Of a DNA stretch of 64,000 nucleotides, positions 1 to 10,425 are shown in pieces. A program made the position numbers and the translations under genes. Source of the stretch: Archangium primigenium (GTDB lineage: Bacteria; Myxococcota; Myxococcia; Myxococcales; Myxococcaceae); assembly GCF_016904885.1 (NCBI RefSeq), contig NZ_JADWYI010000001.1:8675224-8739223 (forward strand). Reading direction: 5' to 3'. Each line of letters opens with the position of its first letter. The stretch's first letter is position 1. The notes under the pieces were generated by a model. The model did no database searches. It saw only the letters and a program-made list of their open reading frames with translations, and was not told where the DNA came from.

Positions 1-2
1 CG

Positions 3-3000
3 CTCGCCTTCGCGGGCTTCCACGCCTGGCTGGTGAAGGGCGACGCCACGGAGGCCCAGGCCCGCTTCGACCAGGGCGCCGCGAAGGATCCCTCGGACCC
101 CTACGTCCTGTACGGCCAGCACCTGCTGGCGCGCCGGGCCGGCCAGCCGCGCCGGGCCCTGGACACCGCGCTCGCGGTGGCCACGCGCGCCCCCACCCAC
201 CCGCTGGCGGCGCCCAGCGCGCGCTACGTGCTGGAGCTGGCGGGCGCCTCCGCCGTGCTGGATGACGCCATCCTCACGGGCGTGCACGCCGCGCTCGACG
301 CCGGCGGCATCGGCGAGGCCGCCCAGCTCCTGCGCGCCACCCAGGCCCTCGTGCTCGGGACCCGGAGCGACCGCGCGGCCCAGGCGGCGGCGCTCCAGGA
401 CATGGGCGCCGCGGACACCGCCACCCTGCTCGGCCCCTTCTCCGCCTGGCACCTGCTCGGCTTCGACGAGCCGCTGGCCCCGGAGCGCACGGGCTCGCTC
501 GCGGACGCGCTGCCCGGCCCCTTCGGCCCCTTGCAGCCGCGCGTGCTGCGCGCGCCGGACGGCCGGCTGGACGTGGCGGGCGAGACGTCCTCGGGGGACG
601 TCTACCTGCTGGCGATGGACGCGGAGGTGCCCGAGGCGGGGGACTACGTGGCGCGCGCCGCGTCCGCCTCCTCGTACGTGCTGCACCTGGATGGCACGCG
701 CGTGCTCGAGCGCCGGGGCTTCGCGCTCGCCGCGTCCACGGTGGACACGCGCGCGGTGCACCTGACGGCGGGCCGCCACCGCGTGATCGTGAAGCTGCTG
801 CGCGAGCAGCGCTCCTCCAACGTGAGCGTGGCGCTGCTGCGCGCGGACGGGCGCCCCTCGGGGGTGCGCTTCAGCCCGGCCACCGGCGCCGCGCCCGCCA
901 CGTGGGGCCAGGCGCCCCGGGACATCCGCGCGCCGCTCGTCTACCCGCGCGCCGGGGACCTGGCCGCCGCGCTCGCCGACGAGGCCGGGCCCCTGCTGTC
1001 CGGCTTCATCGCGGTGCGTGACGGCATGGCGCGCGACCCGGATGGCGCCTGGCGGTTGATGACGCGGCTGCAGACGCTCACCCAGACGTCCGCGCTCCTG
1101 TCGCTGCGCGCGGAGCTGGCCGCGCAGGATCGCACCATTCCCAGCAAGGTGGCCCGGGGCCGCGCCACGCGGGACCTGGAGGTGGTGCTCGCCAAGGATC
1201 CCCGCGACGTGACGGCGCTGCTCCTGCGCGCGGAGCTGTCGCTCAATGACAACCAGCCGGCCGCGGCGCTGGAGACGCTCAAGACGGCCCGGGCGGCGGC
1301 CACGCCCGTGGGCTGGCCCCTGTTCATGCTGGAGGCGCGCGCCTCGCTCGCGCTGGAGGTGGACAACGCCGCCGAGGACAGCCTCACCGGGGCGCTCCAG
1401 GCCCAGCCGGGCCTGTGCGAGGCGCTCACCCTGCGCTACAGCCTGGCGCGGCGCCGGGACGCGGTGCAGCGCGCGGACGAGCTCGCCACGGCCATGGAGA
1501 ACTGCCCGGGCGCGCTCAACCGGGCGGCGGACCACGCGCGCCTGCGCGGAGATCAGGCGCGCACGGAGGCGCTCTATCAGGAGCAGCTGCGGCGCAACCC
1601 CGGCGACGTCTCCACCGCCCTGGCGCTCGCCGCCGCGCAGGTGGCCCAGCGCCGCTTCCCCGAGGCCACCTCCACCCTCCAGGCGCTCAGCCTGCTCTGG
1701 CCGCGCAACGCCCGGGTGGTGGAGAAGTGGGCGGACGTGCGTGAGCTGGCGGGGGACAAGGCGGGCGCGCTGGCGCTGCGCGAGCGCGCGCTGCTGCTGG
1801 ACGGGAGCAACCTCGCCCTGCGCCGCGCCGTGACGCGCGAGACGACGGGCCAGGAGCCGCTGCAGGCCCACGCCATCGACGGGCGCGAGGCCATCCGCGA
1901 CTACGAGGCCAACAACCGCTCGGAGACGGCCTCGGCGGCCTACGTGCTGGACGCGGCGGCCACCCAGGTCTACCCGGACGGCTCGCAGGTGAGCCGCATC
2001 CACATGCTGCAGAAGGCGTTGGATCAGAGCGGCGTGCAGGAGATCGCCGAGGTGCGCCTGCCCTCCGGGGCCCAGACGCTGGCGCTGCGCACCGTCAAGG
2101 CGGACGGCCGGGTGCTGGAGCCGGAGAACATCGAGGGCAAGGACACCGTCAGCCTGCCGGGCGTACAGGTGGGGGACTTCGTGGAGGTGGAGTACCTGCT
2201 CGCCGAGGCCGCGCGCGGGCCGGGGCAGCCGGGCTTCAAGGCCTCGGACTTCTACTTCAGCGTCGCCGACATGCCGGACCACCGGGCGAGCTACACGGTG
2301 GTGGCGCCCAAGGGCACGGGCATGCGGGTGGACGCGCACAACGTCCAGGTGACGCCGCCCCAGGTGAAGGGCGAGCAGGAGGTGTTCACCCACGAGGCGC
2401 GCAACGTGCCGCCGCTCATCCCCGAGCCGGACGCGCCCTCCAGCAAGGAGTACCTGCCCTTCGTGACGGTGGGCGCGGGCGAGACGGGCAACGACGGGCT
2501 GGTGAAGACGTACGCGGACGCGTTCCTGGACCGGGGCGTCATCAACTGGGAGGTGGAGGCGTTCGCGCGCGAGGCGGTGGGTGACAAGCAGGGCGTGGAG
2601 GCCGTGCGGGCGCTCTACACGGCGGTGATGAAGCGCGTGGGCGGCCGGGACTCGGGGCTGTCGCTGTCGGCCGCGTCCACCATCGCGCAGGACCGGGGCA
2701 GCCGCATGTGGCTGCTCAAGGCGGGCCTGGAGTCACTGGGCATTCCCACGCGGCTCACGCTCGTGCGCACCTTCTCCTCGGACCCCTCGCCCTACCTCTT
2801 CCCCGAGGAGTCGCTGCTCTCCTACGTGGCCCTGCGCGCGGACGTGCCGGGCACGGGGCCGGTGTGGCTGGACACGAGCACGCGCTTCGCGCCCTTCGGG
2901 GAGATGCCCGAGACGACCCTGGGCGGCCTGGAGGCCTGGCTGCTGCCCGAGCCCGGCCGCGCGCTGGAGAAGGTGAAGACGCCGCCCCTGACGGCCCGGG

Positions 3001-3632
3001 AGGGCAAGCAGGTGAAGCTCACCCTGGAGGTGGACGCCGCGGGCCAGCTCACCGGCCAGGGCGAGGAGACGTACTCGGGCCATGAGGCGGCCCAGCTCGC
3101 CGAGGCCTTCGACGCCATCTCCGGAGACCGCCGCCGCCAGGCAATGCAGGGCGCGGTGGGCCGCTACTTCAACGGGGCGGACCTCACCGAGCTCGCCTTC
3201 GAGCACAAGGAGGAGGTGGGCGCGCCCTTCACGGTGAAGTACGCCTTCAAGGCGACGAACTTCGCCCGCGTGGAGGGCACGACGCTGGTGGTGCCGCCCA
3301 TCACCATGCCCGCGCTGCTCGGGCGCCAGTACGTGCAGCTGAGCACCCGCACCATCCCCCTCTTCCTGGACCGCACGGACGCCACCCACACGGTGGTGAC
3401 GCTGAAGATGCCCGCGGGCTACCGCCTCACGGATCCCCAGGCCCAGCTCAAGTCGGACAGCCCCTTCGGCCGGCTGCTGCGCACGGAGAAGCAGGAGGGC
3501 GGCGCGCTCGTCGTCGACGAGACCCTGCGCGTGGAGCGCGGCCGCATCCCGGTGAAGCAGTACGAGGACTTCGCGCACTTCGCGGGCGAGGTGGACCTCG
3601 TCCAGTCGCGCGACCTGGTGCTCAAGAAGTAG
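3..3632 (+). CDS. TPR / DUF3857 / transglutaminase-like protein (5'-truncated by window)
   Basis: The frame is open to the left edge, so the true start lies outside the window; about 1,209 codons are visible. The first third is helical, Ala/Leu-rich TPR-like sequence interrupted around nt 540-880 by a beta-rich stretch resembling a PA14-type module. More TPR-like repeats follow to about nt 1850. A DUF3857 domain lies at about nt 1980-2450 and a transglutaminase-like domain at about nt 2590-2910. The usual catalytic Cys motif (G-x-C-K/R-D-K) is replaced by DRGSR, and the usual His of the HAW-type motif appears to be Tyr (LLSYVAL), while LDTS near the DPT position is kept. I infer a non-catalytic, probably periplasmic or envelope, protein. 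It converges on sufT with a 9-bp gap. The molecular role is unknown. Confidence 0.85.
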   Translation, partial: LAFAGFHAWLVKGDATEAQARFDQGAAKDPSDPYVLYGQHLLARRAGQPRRALDTALAVATRAPTHPLAAPSARYVLELAGASAVLDDAILTGVHAALDAGGIGEAAQLLRATQALVLGTRSDRAAQAAALQDMGAADTATLLGPFSAWHLLGFDEPLAPERTGSLADALPGPFGPLQPRVLRAPDGRLDVAGETSSGDVYLLAMDAEVPEAGDYVARAASASSYVLHLDGTRVLERRGFALAASTVDTRAVHLTAGRHRVIVKLLREQRSSNVSVALLRADGRPSGVRFSPATGAAPATWGQAPRDIRAPLVYPRAGDLAAALADEAGPLLSGFIAVRDGMARDPDGAWRLMTRLQTLTQTSALLSLRAELAAQDRTIPSKVARGRATRDLEVVLAKDPRDVTALLLRAELSLNDNQPAAALETLKTARAAATPVGWPLFMLEARASLALEVDNAAEDSLTGALQAQPGLCEALTLRYSLARRRDAVQRADELATAMENCPGALNRAADHARLRGDQARTEALYQEQLRRNPGDVSTALALAAAQVAQRRFPEATSTLQALSLLWPRNARVVEKWADVRELAGDKAGALALRERALLLDGSNLALRRAVTRETTGQEPLQAHAIDGREAIRDYEANNRSETASAAYVLDAAATQVYPDGSQVSRIHMLQKALDQSGVQEIAEVRLPSGAQTLALRTVKADGRVLEPENIEGKDTVSLPGVQVGDFVEVEYLLAEAARGPGQPGFKASDFYFSVADMPDHRASYTVVAPKGTGMRVDAHNVQVTPPQVKGEQEVFTHEARNVPPLIPEPDAPSSKEYLPFVTVGAGETGNDGLVKTYADAFLDRGVINWEVEAFAREAVGDKQGVEAVRALYTAVMKRVGGRDSGLSLSAASTIAQDRGSRMWLLKAGLESLGIPTRLTLVRTFSSDPSPYLFPEESLLSYVALRADVPGTGPVWLDTSTRFAPFGEMPETTLGGLEAWLLPEPGRALEKVKTPPLTAREGKQVKLTLEVDAAGQLTGQGEETYSGHEAAQLAEAFDAISGDRRRQAMQGAVGRYFNGADLTELAFEHKEEVGAPFTVKYAFKATNFARVEGTTLVVPPITMPALLGRQYVQLSTRTIPLFLDRTDATHTVVTLKMPAGYRLTDPQAQLKSDSPFGRLLRTEKQEGGALVVDETLRVERGRIPVKQYEDFAHFAGEVDLVQSRDLVLKK

Positions 3633-3641
3633 GGCCGCGCC

Positions 3642-4211
3642 TCAAATCCATCCGAGCTGGAGCCTCGCCACGTCCGACATCCGGTCCTGGCTCCAGGGCG
3701 GATCCCACACGAGCTGCACGTCCGCCTCGGCGACGCCCGGCACGGCCTTCACCTTCTGCCGCACGTCCTCCACCAGCACCGGGCCCATGCCACAGCCGGG
3801 CGCGGTCACCGTCATCTGGATCTCCACGCGCTGGCCGCCCTCGGGCAGGGGGCTGGCCTTGCACTCGTACACGAGCCCCAGCTCCACGATGTTCACCGGA
3901 ATCTCCGGGTCGTACACCGTGCGCAGCTCGTCCCAGATGCGCTCCGGGTCGAACTCGCCTTCCGGCGCGGTCACGGCGGGCGGCGGCGCGGACTTCGCGA
4001 GCTGCGCGAGGTAGTCGGCCCCCAGCACCTCGACGTCCTTCTCGTCGATGCGCATGAGCTGACCGTAGTCGCCCTGCACCGTCACGTTGCCGCCGAGCGT
4101 CTGGAGCACGCGCACCTCGGTGCCCTCGGGCACCACCACGCGCTCGCCGCTCGGGATCATCGTCACCTCGCAGTCACGCGAGAGCAGTGTCTGTAACCCT
4201 CTCATCCCCAT
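3642..4211 (-). CDS. sufT: SufT, MIP18/DUF59-family Fe-S assembly protein
   Basis: This is a 189-aa protein. An N-terminal extension of about 85 residues (beginning MGMRGLQ) is followed by a DUF59/MIP18 domain with the typical YDPEIPVNIVELGLVY segment near residues 100-115. The conserved Cys sits in TAPGCGMGP near residue 140. SufT proteins help mature [4Fe-4S] enzymes. It is the last gene of the suf operon, starting 8 nt after sufU ends, and it converges on the upstream DUF3857 gene. The start was chosen at 4211 because AGGGAC lies just ahead and the family N-terminus begins here; a second Met two codons later is possible. Confidence 0.93.
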   Translation of the reverse strand: MGMRGLQTLLSRDCEVTMIPSGERVVVPEGTEVRVLQTLGGNVTVQGDYGQLMRIDEKDVEVLGADYLAQLAKSAPPPAVTAPEGEFDPERIWDELRTVYDPEIPVNIVELGLVYECKASPLPEGGQRVEIQMTVTAPGCGMGPVLVEDVRQKVKAVPGVAEADVQLVWDPPWSQDRMSDVARLQLGWI

Positions 4212-4219
4212 GTCCCTCG

Positions 4220-4672
4220 CTATTCCGTCGACACCGAGGCGGCCTTGCCCTCGAGCGCCGCGCGCAGCGCATGCCACGCCAGGCTCGCGCACTTGACCCG
4301 CGCGGGAAACGCGCTCACCCCGGAGAGCACCGCCAGCTTGCCCAGCGCCTCCACATCCATGCCCTCGGGCCCCTCGGTCACCAGCCGGTGCACCTGCTCG
4401 AAGAGCCGCTCGGCGTCCTCGCGCGACAGCTCCTTCACCGCGCCCGTCATCAGCGACGCCGAGGCCCGGGAGATGGCGCACCCCTGCCCCACGAAGCCCA
4501 CGTCCTGGATGACGTCGCCGTCCATGCGCAGCGTCACCGTGAGCTGGTCGCCGCACAGCGGGTTGTAGCCATCCGCCCGCCGGTTGGCCCCTTCCACCTC
4601 GCGGAAGTTGCGCGGCCGCTTGCCGTGCTCCAGCACCACTTCTTGATACAGGTCCTGCAGCTCGGAGCTCAT
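4220..4672 (-). CDS. sufU: SufU, zinc-dependent sulfur-transfer protein / scaffold
   Basis: This is a 150-aa IscU-like protein of the SufU class. It has the three conserved cysteines C40 (NPLCGD), C65 (GQGCAIS) and C128 (VKCASL), plus D42, the set that binds zinc in Bacillus SufU. The SufU-type insertion of roughly 20 residues before the third Cys is present. In characterised systems SufU accepts the persulfide from SufS Cys and passes sulfur to the SufBCD scaffold. Its ATG overlaps the sufS stop (ATGA), implying translational coupling to its functional partner. Confidence 0.95.
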   Translation of the reverse strand: MSSELQDLYQEVVLEHGKRPRNFREVEGANRRADGYNPLCGDQLTVTLRMDGDVIQDVGFVGQGCAISRASASLMTGAVKELSREDAERLFEQVHRLVTEGPEGMDVEALGKLAVLSGVSAFPARVKCASLAWHALRAALEGKAASVSTE

Positions 4673-5898
4673 GCGAACACCTCCCGCACCTTGTGCAGCC
4701 CGCGCACCAGGGCGTCGATGTCCTCGCGGGTGTTGTACAGCGCGAGGCTCGCGCGCACCGTGGCCGCCACGCCGAAGCACGCGAGCAGCGGCTGGGCACA
4801 GTGGTGCCCCGCGCGGATGGCCACGCCCTCGCGGTCCAGGATGGTGCCCACGTCGTGCGCGTGCACGTCCTCCATGAGGAAGGACAGCACCCCCGAGCGC
4901 TCGCGCGCCTTGCCCATGATCCGCAAGCCGGGAACGCTCTCCAGCGCCTGGGTGCCATACTCCAGCAGCTCCTGGTCATGCGCGGCGATGGCCTCGCGGC
5001 CCACGCCATCCAGGTAGTCCAGCGCCGCGGCGAGGCCGATGGCCCCGGAGATGTCCGGCGTGCCCGCCTCCAGGCGGTACGGCAGGCGGTTGTAGACGGT
5101 CTTGTCCAGGGTGACGGAGAGGATCATGTCCCCGCCGCCCTGCCAGGGCGGGAGCGTCTCCAGCACCTCGGCCTTGCCGTAGAGCACGCCGATGCCGGTG
5201 GGGCCGAACATCTTGTGGCCCGAGAGCGTGTAGAAGTCGCAGTCCAGCTCGCGCACGTCCACGCGGAAGTGCTGCATGGCCTGGGCGCCGTCCACCAGCA
5301 CGGGCACCCCGCGCGCGTGGGCCTGGCGCACCAGCTCCCGGATGGGATTGACCGTGCCCAGGGCGTTGGACACGTGCGTCACCGCGAACAGCCGCGTGCG
5401 CTCGGTGAGCAGCGTGTCGAGCAGCTCCAGCCGCAGCTCGCCCCGCTCGTCCACGGGCAGCACCTTGAGCGTGGCGCCCACGGCCTGGCAGAGCATCTGC
5501 CAGGGCACGATGTCCGAGTGGTGCTCCATGCCGGTGATGAGGACCTCATCGCCCGGGCCCACGTTCTTGCGCCCGTACGTCTGGGCCACCAGGTTGATGG
5601 CCTCGGTGCAGCCGCGCACGAAGATGATCTCCTTCGTCTCGCGGGCGTTGATGAAGCGGCGCACCCGCTCGCGCGCGCCCTCGTACGCCAGGGTGGCGCG
5701 CTCGGAGAGGGCGTGCACGCCCCGGTGCACGTTGGCGTTGTCGTGCGTGTAGTAGCGCACCAGCGCGTCGATGACGGCCTGGGGCTTCTGCGTGGTGGCG
5801 GCGCTGTCCAGATACACCAGCGGCCGGCCCCGCACCTCCTGGTGGAGGATGGGGAAGTCGGCGCGGATGCGCGCCATGTCCAGGGTTGCCGCGCTCAT
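4669..5898 (-). CDS. sufS: SufS cysteine desulfurase
   Basis: This 409-aa group II PLP-dependent cysteine desulfurase has its Schiff-base lysine at K229 (SGHK), the PLP-stacking histidines near H126/H127 (MEHHSD), and the catalytic Cys at C367 in RAGHHCAQP. It releases sulfur from L-cysteine as an enzyme persulfide for SufU. Length and motifs are normal for the family. The start ATG at 5898 overlaps the sufD stop (ATGA), and its own stop overlaps the sufU start, so it sits inside a translationally coupled run. Confidence 0.96.
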   Translation of the reverse strand: MSAATLDMARIRADFPILHQEVRGRPLVYLDSAATTQKPQAVIDALVRYYTHDNANVHRGVHALSERATLAYEGARERVRRFINARETKEIIFVRGCTEAINLVAQTYGRKNVGPGDEVLITGMEHHSDIVPWQMLCQAVGATLKVLPVDERGELRLELLDTLLTERTRLFAVTHVSNALGTVNPIRELVRQAHARGVPVLVDGAQAMQHFRVDVRELDCDFYTLSGHKMFGPTGIGVLYGKAEVLETLPPWQGGGDMILSVTLDKTVYNRLPYRLEAGTPDISGAIGLAAALDYLDGVGREAIAAHDQELLEYGTQALESVPGLRIMGKARERSGVLSFLMEDVHAHDVGTILDREGVAIRAGHHCAQPLLACFGVAATVRASLALYNTREDIDALVRGLHKVREVFA

Positions 5899-7216
5899 GA
5901 CCGTCCCTCCTGGGTTCCCGGAAGCTTGCGCGCGAGCCACGCCTCCGCCTGGGCGCGCAGCGGCGCGAGCGGCAGCGCCGCCACCACCTCCTGCGCGAAG
6001 GCGAGCGTGAGCAGCCGCTCCGCCTCGTCCCGGGGAATGCCGCGCGAGCGCAGATAGAAGAGGGCCTGCGCGTCCAGGCGGCCCACGGTGGCGCCGTGCG
6101 CGCACTTCACGTCGTCCGCGAGGATCTCCAACTGGGGCCGCGCCTCGGCGCTCGCCTTCTCCGACAGGAGCAGGTTGCGGCACGCCTGGCGCGCGTCCGT
6201 GCGCTGCGCGTCCAGACGCACCATCACCTTGCCGTGGAAGGTGCCCCGCGACTGCCCGTCCAGCACGCCCTTGTACAGCTCGCGGCTCGTGCAGCGCGGG
6301 TGGGCATGGTCCAGGTTCGTCCAGTGGTCCAGGTGCTGCGCGCCCTGGCCCACGTACAGGCCGTTGAGCGTGGCCTCACCGCCCTCGGCGCCAAAGAAGG
6401 TGTGCACCTCGTTGCGCGCGAGCGTCCCCCCGAAGGACAGCACGTGCGAGGCGAAGTGGCTCTCGCGCCCCAGCGCCGCGTGCAGGGCGCCGATGTGCAG
6501 GGCCTCGTCCGCCTCGGCCTGCTGCTTGAGGTGGGTGAAGCGGGCCCCGTCGCCAATCGTCGCCTCCGTCACCGTGTTGGTGAAGGACAGGCCGGGCTGG
6601 GCGCCCACGTAGCTCTCCACCAGCGTCAGCTCACCGCGCTCGGCGACCCGCACCACGACGCGGGGGCTCGCCAGCGCCAGCGTGCCCACGCCACGCGACA
6701 GGAAGAGCAGCTGCACGGGCTCGGCGCACACCGTGCCCGGCGCCACGTCCACCCAGGCGCCCTCCTCCAGCAGCGCCGCGTTGAGCGCGGTAAAGGCGCT
6801 CGCGTCCGCGCGGGCCCGCTGGCCCACGAGGTCCTCGGGCACCAGGCCCTCCTGCAGCGCCTCGCGCAGGCCCCGCACCGTCAGGCCCTCGGGCAGGCCG
6901 TCCAGCCGCGACAGCTCGCGCACGAACCACCCGTCCACGAACACCAGCCGGGGACCCGGTCCGGGCAGGCTCAGCCGCGCCACCGCCTCGGTCATGCTCG
7001 CCTCGTGCACGGTGTGCACCGGGGCGAACGTCTGCTCCCGCACCGGGGCCACGTTCGTGTACTTCCAGTCCTCGTGGGCCGAGGTGGGAAACCCCTGCCG
7101 CGCGAGCTGGGCGATGCCGTCCTGCCGCAGGGCCCGCAGCCACGCCGGGGCCCCCACGGCCCGCTCCGCCTGGAACCGCTCGGCCAGGTCGAGGTAGTGC
7201 CGCAGCCCTCCGTCCG

Positions 7217-7220
<4 letters not shown>
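5895..7220 (-). CDS. sufD: SufD, Fe-S scaffold complex subunit
   Basis: This is a 441-aa protein of the SufB/SufD beta-helix family. The N-terminal helical part has the SufD-type HEDWKYTN motif near residue 48. The C-terminal half carries the conserved LDHWTNLDHAHP and SRGTFHGKV segments and ends with RSRGIPRDEAERLLTLAF, near-diagnostic for SufD. It forms the SufBC2D scaffold on which clusters are built. The start is GTG at 7220, whose TG overlaps the sufC stop (GTGA). The protein resembles its paralogue SufB, but the domain order and C-terminal motif identify SufD. Confidence 0.95.
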
Positions 7221-8013
<793 letters not shown>

Positions 8014-8017
<4 letters not shown>

Positions 8018-9450
8018 CCCACGCTTCCTTCCAGGCTCACACTGAGCAGCTTCTGCGCTTCCACGGCGAACTCCATGGGCAGTTCCTTGAAGACCTGCCG
8101 GCAGAAGCCATTGACGATCATCGACACGGCGTCTTCCTTCGAGATGCCCCGCTGCTGGCAGTAGAAGAGCTGGTCCTCGCCGATCTTCGACGTGGACGCC
8201 TCGTGCTCCACCTGCGCCGAGGCGTTCTTCACCTCGATGTATGGCAGCGTGTGGGCCCCGCACTGACTGCCGAGCAGCAGCGAGTCACATTGGGTGTAGT
8301 TGCGCGCGCCCTCGGCGCTCTTGAGCACCTTCACCAGGCCCCGGTACGTGTTCTGCCCCCGGCCCGCGGAGATGCCCTTGGACACGATGGTGCTCTTCGT
8401 GTTGCGGCCCAGGTGGATCATCTTCGTGCCCGTGTCCGCCTGCTGCCGGTGGTTGGCGAGCGCCACGGAGTAGAACTCGCCCACCGAGTCATCCCCCTTG
8501 AGGATGACGCTCGGGTACTTCCAGGTGATGGCCGAGCCCGTCTCCACCTGCGTCCAGGAGATCTTGGAGCGGTGGTGCGCGATGCCGCGCTTGGTGACGA
8601 AGTTGTAGATGCCACCGCGGCCCTGCTCGTCCCCGGGGTACCAGTTCTGCACCGTGGAGTACTTGATGGTGGCCCCGTCCAGCGCCACGAGCTCCACCAC
8701 GGCCGCGTGCAGCTGGTTGGTGTCGCGCTGGGGCGCGGTGCAGCCCTCCAGGTAGCTCACCGTGGAGCCCTCGTCGGCGACGATGAGGGTGCGCTCGAAC
8801 TGGCCAGTGTTCTCCGCGTTGATGCGGAAGTAGGTGGACAGCTCCATGGGACAGCGCACGCCCTTGGGGATGTAGACGAACGAGCCGTCGCTGAACACCG
8901 CCGAGTTGAGCGCCGCGAAGTAGTTGTCCGAGTGCGGCACCACCGTGCCCAGGTACTTCTTCACCAGCTCCGGGTGCTCGCGCACCGCCTCGGAGAAGGA
9001 GCAGAAGATGACGCCCGCTTTGGCGAGCTTGTCCTTGTACGTGGTGGCCACGGACACCGAGTCGAACACGGCGTCCACCGCCACGTTCTGCAGCCGCTTC
9101 TGCTCCTCGAGCGGGATGCCGAGCTTGGCGTACGTCTTGAGCAGCTCGGGGTCCACCTGGTCCAGGCTGTCCAGGCGCGGCTTCTGCTTGGGCGCCGAGT
9201 AGTAGATGATGTCCTGGTAGTCGATGGGCGGGTAGTCCACCTTCGGCCAGCGCGGCTCCTTGAGGGTGAGCCAGTGGCGGTAGGCGCGCAGCCGCCACTC
9301 CAGCATGAACTCCGGCTCGCTCTTCTTGGCGGAGATGATGCGGACGATGTCCTCGTTGAGGCCCCGGGGGATCGTCTCCGACTCGATGTCGGTGACGAAG
9401 CCCGCCTCGTAGGGGCGCTTCGTGAGTTCCTGCAGGGTCTGGGTGCTCAT
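8014..9450 (-). CDS. sufB: SufB, Fe-S scaffold complex subunit
   Basis: This 478-aa protein is of normal SufB length. Conserved landmarks are [41 protein letters not shown], the [13 protein letters not shown] cysteine region and the C-terminal QRGISKEDA motif. SufB is the cluster-assembling and sulfur-accepting subunit of SufBC2D. ATG at 9450 overlaps the stop of the regulator gene (ATGA). It is the first structural gene of the operon. Confidence 0.97.
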
Positions 9451-9941
9451 GAAGGGTTGCCTCGCACGGTGGAGGGAAGCGGCACGGGCGCCGGGGCCGG
9501 GGTGGACAGGGTGACGAGCCGACCGACGGGGCCACACAGGTCCGCGAGGCTCAAGCGGCCGAGCGCGTCCTGGAGGGTGCGGTTGATGATGCGCCAGTGG
9601 CCGCGCACCCGGCACACCGTCTCCAGCTCACAGGTGCCCCCGGCCTCGGGCGTGCCGTGGGCGCCGCACTCGGTGAAGGACACGGGCCCTTCCAGGGCGG
9701 TGATGATCTCCGTGAGGGGAATGGCCTCGGGCGGGCGGGCGAGCCCATAGCCGCCGCTCGCGCCCCGATGGGACACGAGCAGGCCGGCCCCGTGCAGGCC
9801 CTTGAGCACCTTGCTCACCGAGGGCAGCGGCACCTGGGTACACGCCGACAGTTCCTTGGCCGTGCGCGTCCCGGAGCCGGCACGCGCCAGCTCGGCCAGC
9901 AACACGATGCCGTAGTCCGTCATCTTGCTCATCCGGAGCAT
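9447..9941 (-). CDS. Rrf2-family transcriptional regulator of the suf operon (IscR/SufR-like)
   Basis: This is a 164-aa winged-helix protein of the Rrf2 family. The N-terminal HTH begins [13 protein letters not shown], with the recognition helix around [17 protein letters not shown] and a wing [14 protein letters not shown]. Three Cys lie in the C-terminal half (TEC, then GGTC, then ETVC, spaced C-x11-C-x5-C), plus another at LCGP; such cysteines hold a [2Fe-2S] or [4Fe-4S] cluster in IscR/SufR. It heads the operon and overlaps sufB by 4 nt, so it probably autoregulates and senses Fe-S status. The start at 9941 was chosen because GGAGAG lies 8 nt upstream; Mets at 9932 and 9923 have no comparable site. 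Confidence 0.9.
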   Translation of the reverse strand: MLRMSKMTDYGIVLLAELARAGSGTRTAKELSACTQVPLPSVSKVLKGLHGAGLLVSHRGASGGYGLARPPEAIPLTEIITALEGPVSFTECGAHGTPEAGGTCELETVCRVRGHWRIINRTLQDALGRLSLADLCGPVGRLVTLSTPAPAPVPLPSTVRGNPS

Positions 9942-10012
9942 TCGGAAGTCTCTCCACCCGGCCGGCCCCCCGGGGACGTCCAGGGCGCGCGGCATCAGGG
10001 CCTCTTTAAACA

Positions 10013-10027
10013 GGACCAAACTGGTCC
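10013..10027 (-). promoter_or_regulatory. 15-bp palindrome, candidate operator of the suf regulator
   Basis: GGACCA-AAC-TGGTCC is a perfect 6+6 inverted repeat in an AT-richer island (poly-A/T stretches on both sides), 72-86 nt upstream of the regulator start. On the minus strand a weak TTAATG / TTTAAA pair 18 nt apart could be -35/-10 boxes with the palindrome filling the spacer, the expected position for repression. Palindromes of this general shape are known targets of Rrf2 regulators. The assignment to this protein is inference. Confidence 0.55.
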
Positions 10028-10129
10028 GCATTAAAAATCGTCCCTGAGCGCCTGGTCTCCTGCCTGCTCCCCGACTGGCCAACGTCCAGGGGTGTCTCGC
10101 TTTGGAATGACTGTACGGACCTGGGGACG

Positions 10130-10417
10130 ATGCCCACCGTGAGCCTCCACGAGGTGGGCATGCCCAGGGACGTCACCGACAGCGATGGAATCAAGTGGAA
10201 CTGCATCCAGGCCTTCGCGGGGCTGGGCAAGGACCCGGAGAAGACCGAGGCGGCGCGCGTGGAGGACTCGGGCAACCGGTTCCACGTCGTCTGCACGCCC
10301 AGTGGCAACGCGAGGTCCGTGCGCATCGAGCTGCCGGAGGACTGGGAGAAGTCCCTCTCCGACGAGGCCCTGCTGAGCGCCATCCAGAAGCAGCGGGCCC
10401 AGGAGGACGCCAAGTAG
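10130..10417 (+). CDS. Small hypothetical protein
   Basis: This is a 95-aa soluble protein of unknown function with coding-type third-position GC. It has a WNCIQAFAGL stretch, a central beta-like RVEDSGNRFHVVCTPSGNARSV segment and an acidic/basic helical tail. No signal peptide or membrane segment is present. Two Cys are visible, with no CxxC pair. It is transcribed away from suf and converges on the LysR gene 9 nt downstream. GGGGACG precedes the ATG very closely; a later Met (MPRDV) is an alternative start. Confidence 0.65.
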   Translation: MPTVSLHEVGMPRDVTDSDGIKWNCIQAFAGLGKDPEKTEAARVEDSGNRFHVVCTPSGNARSVRIELPEDWEKSLSDEALLSAIQKQRAQEDAK

Positions 10418-10425
10418 CGCCCCCC

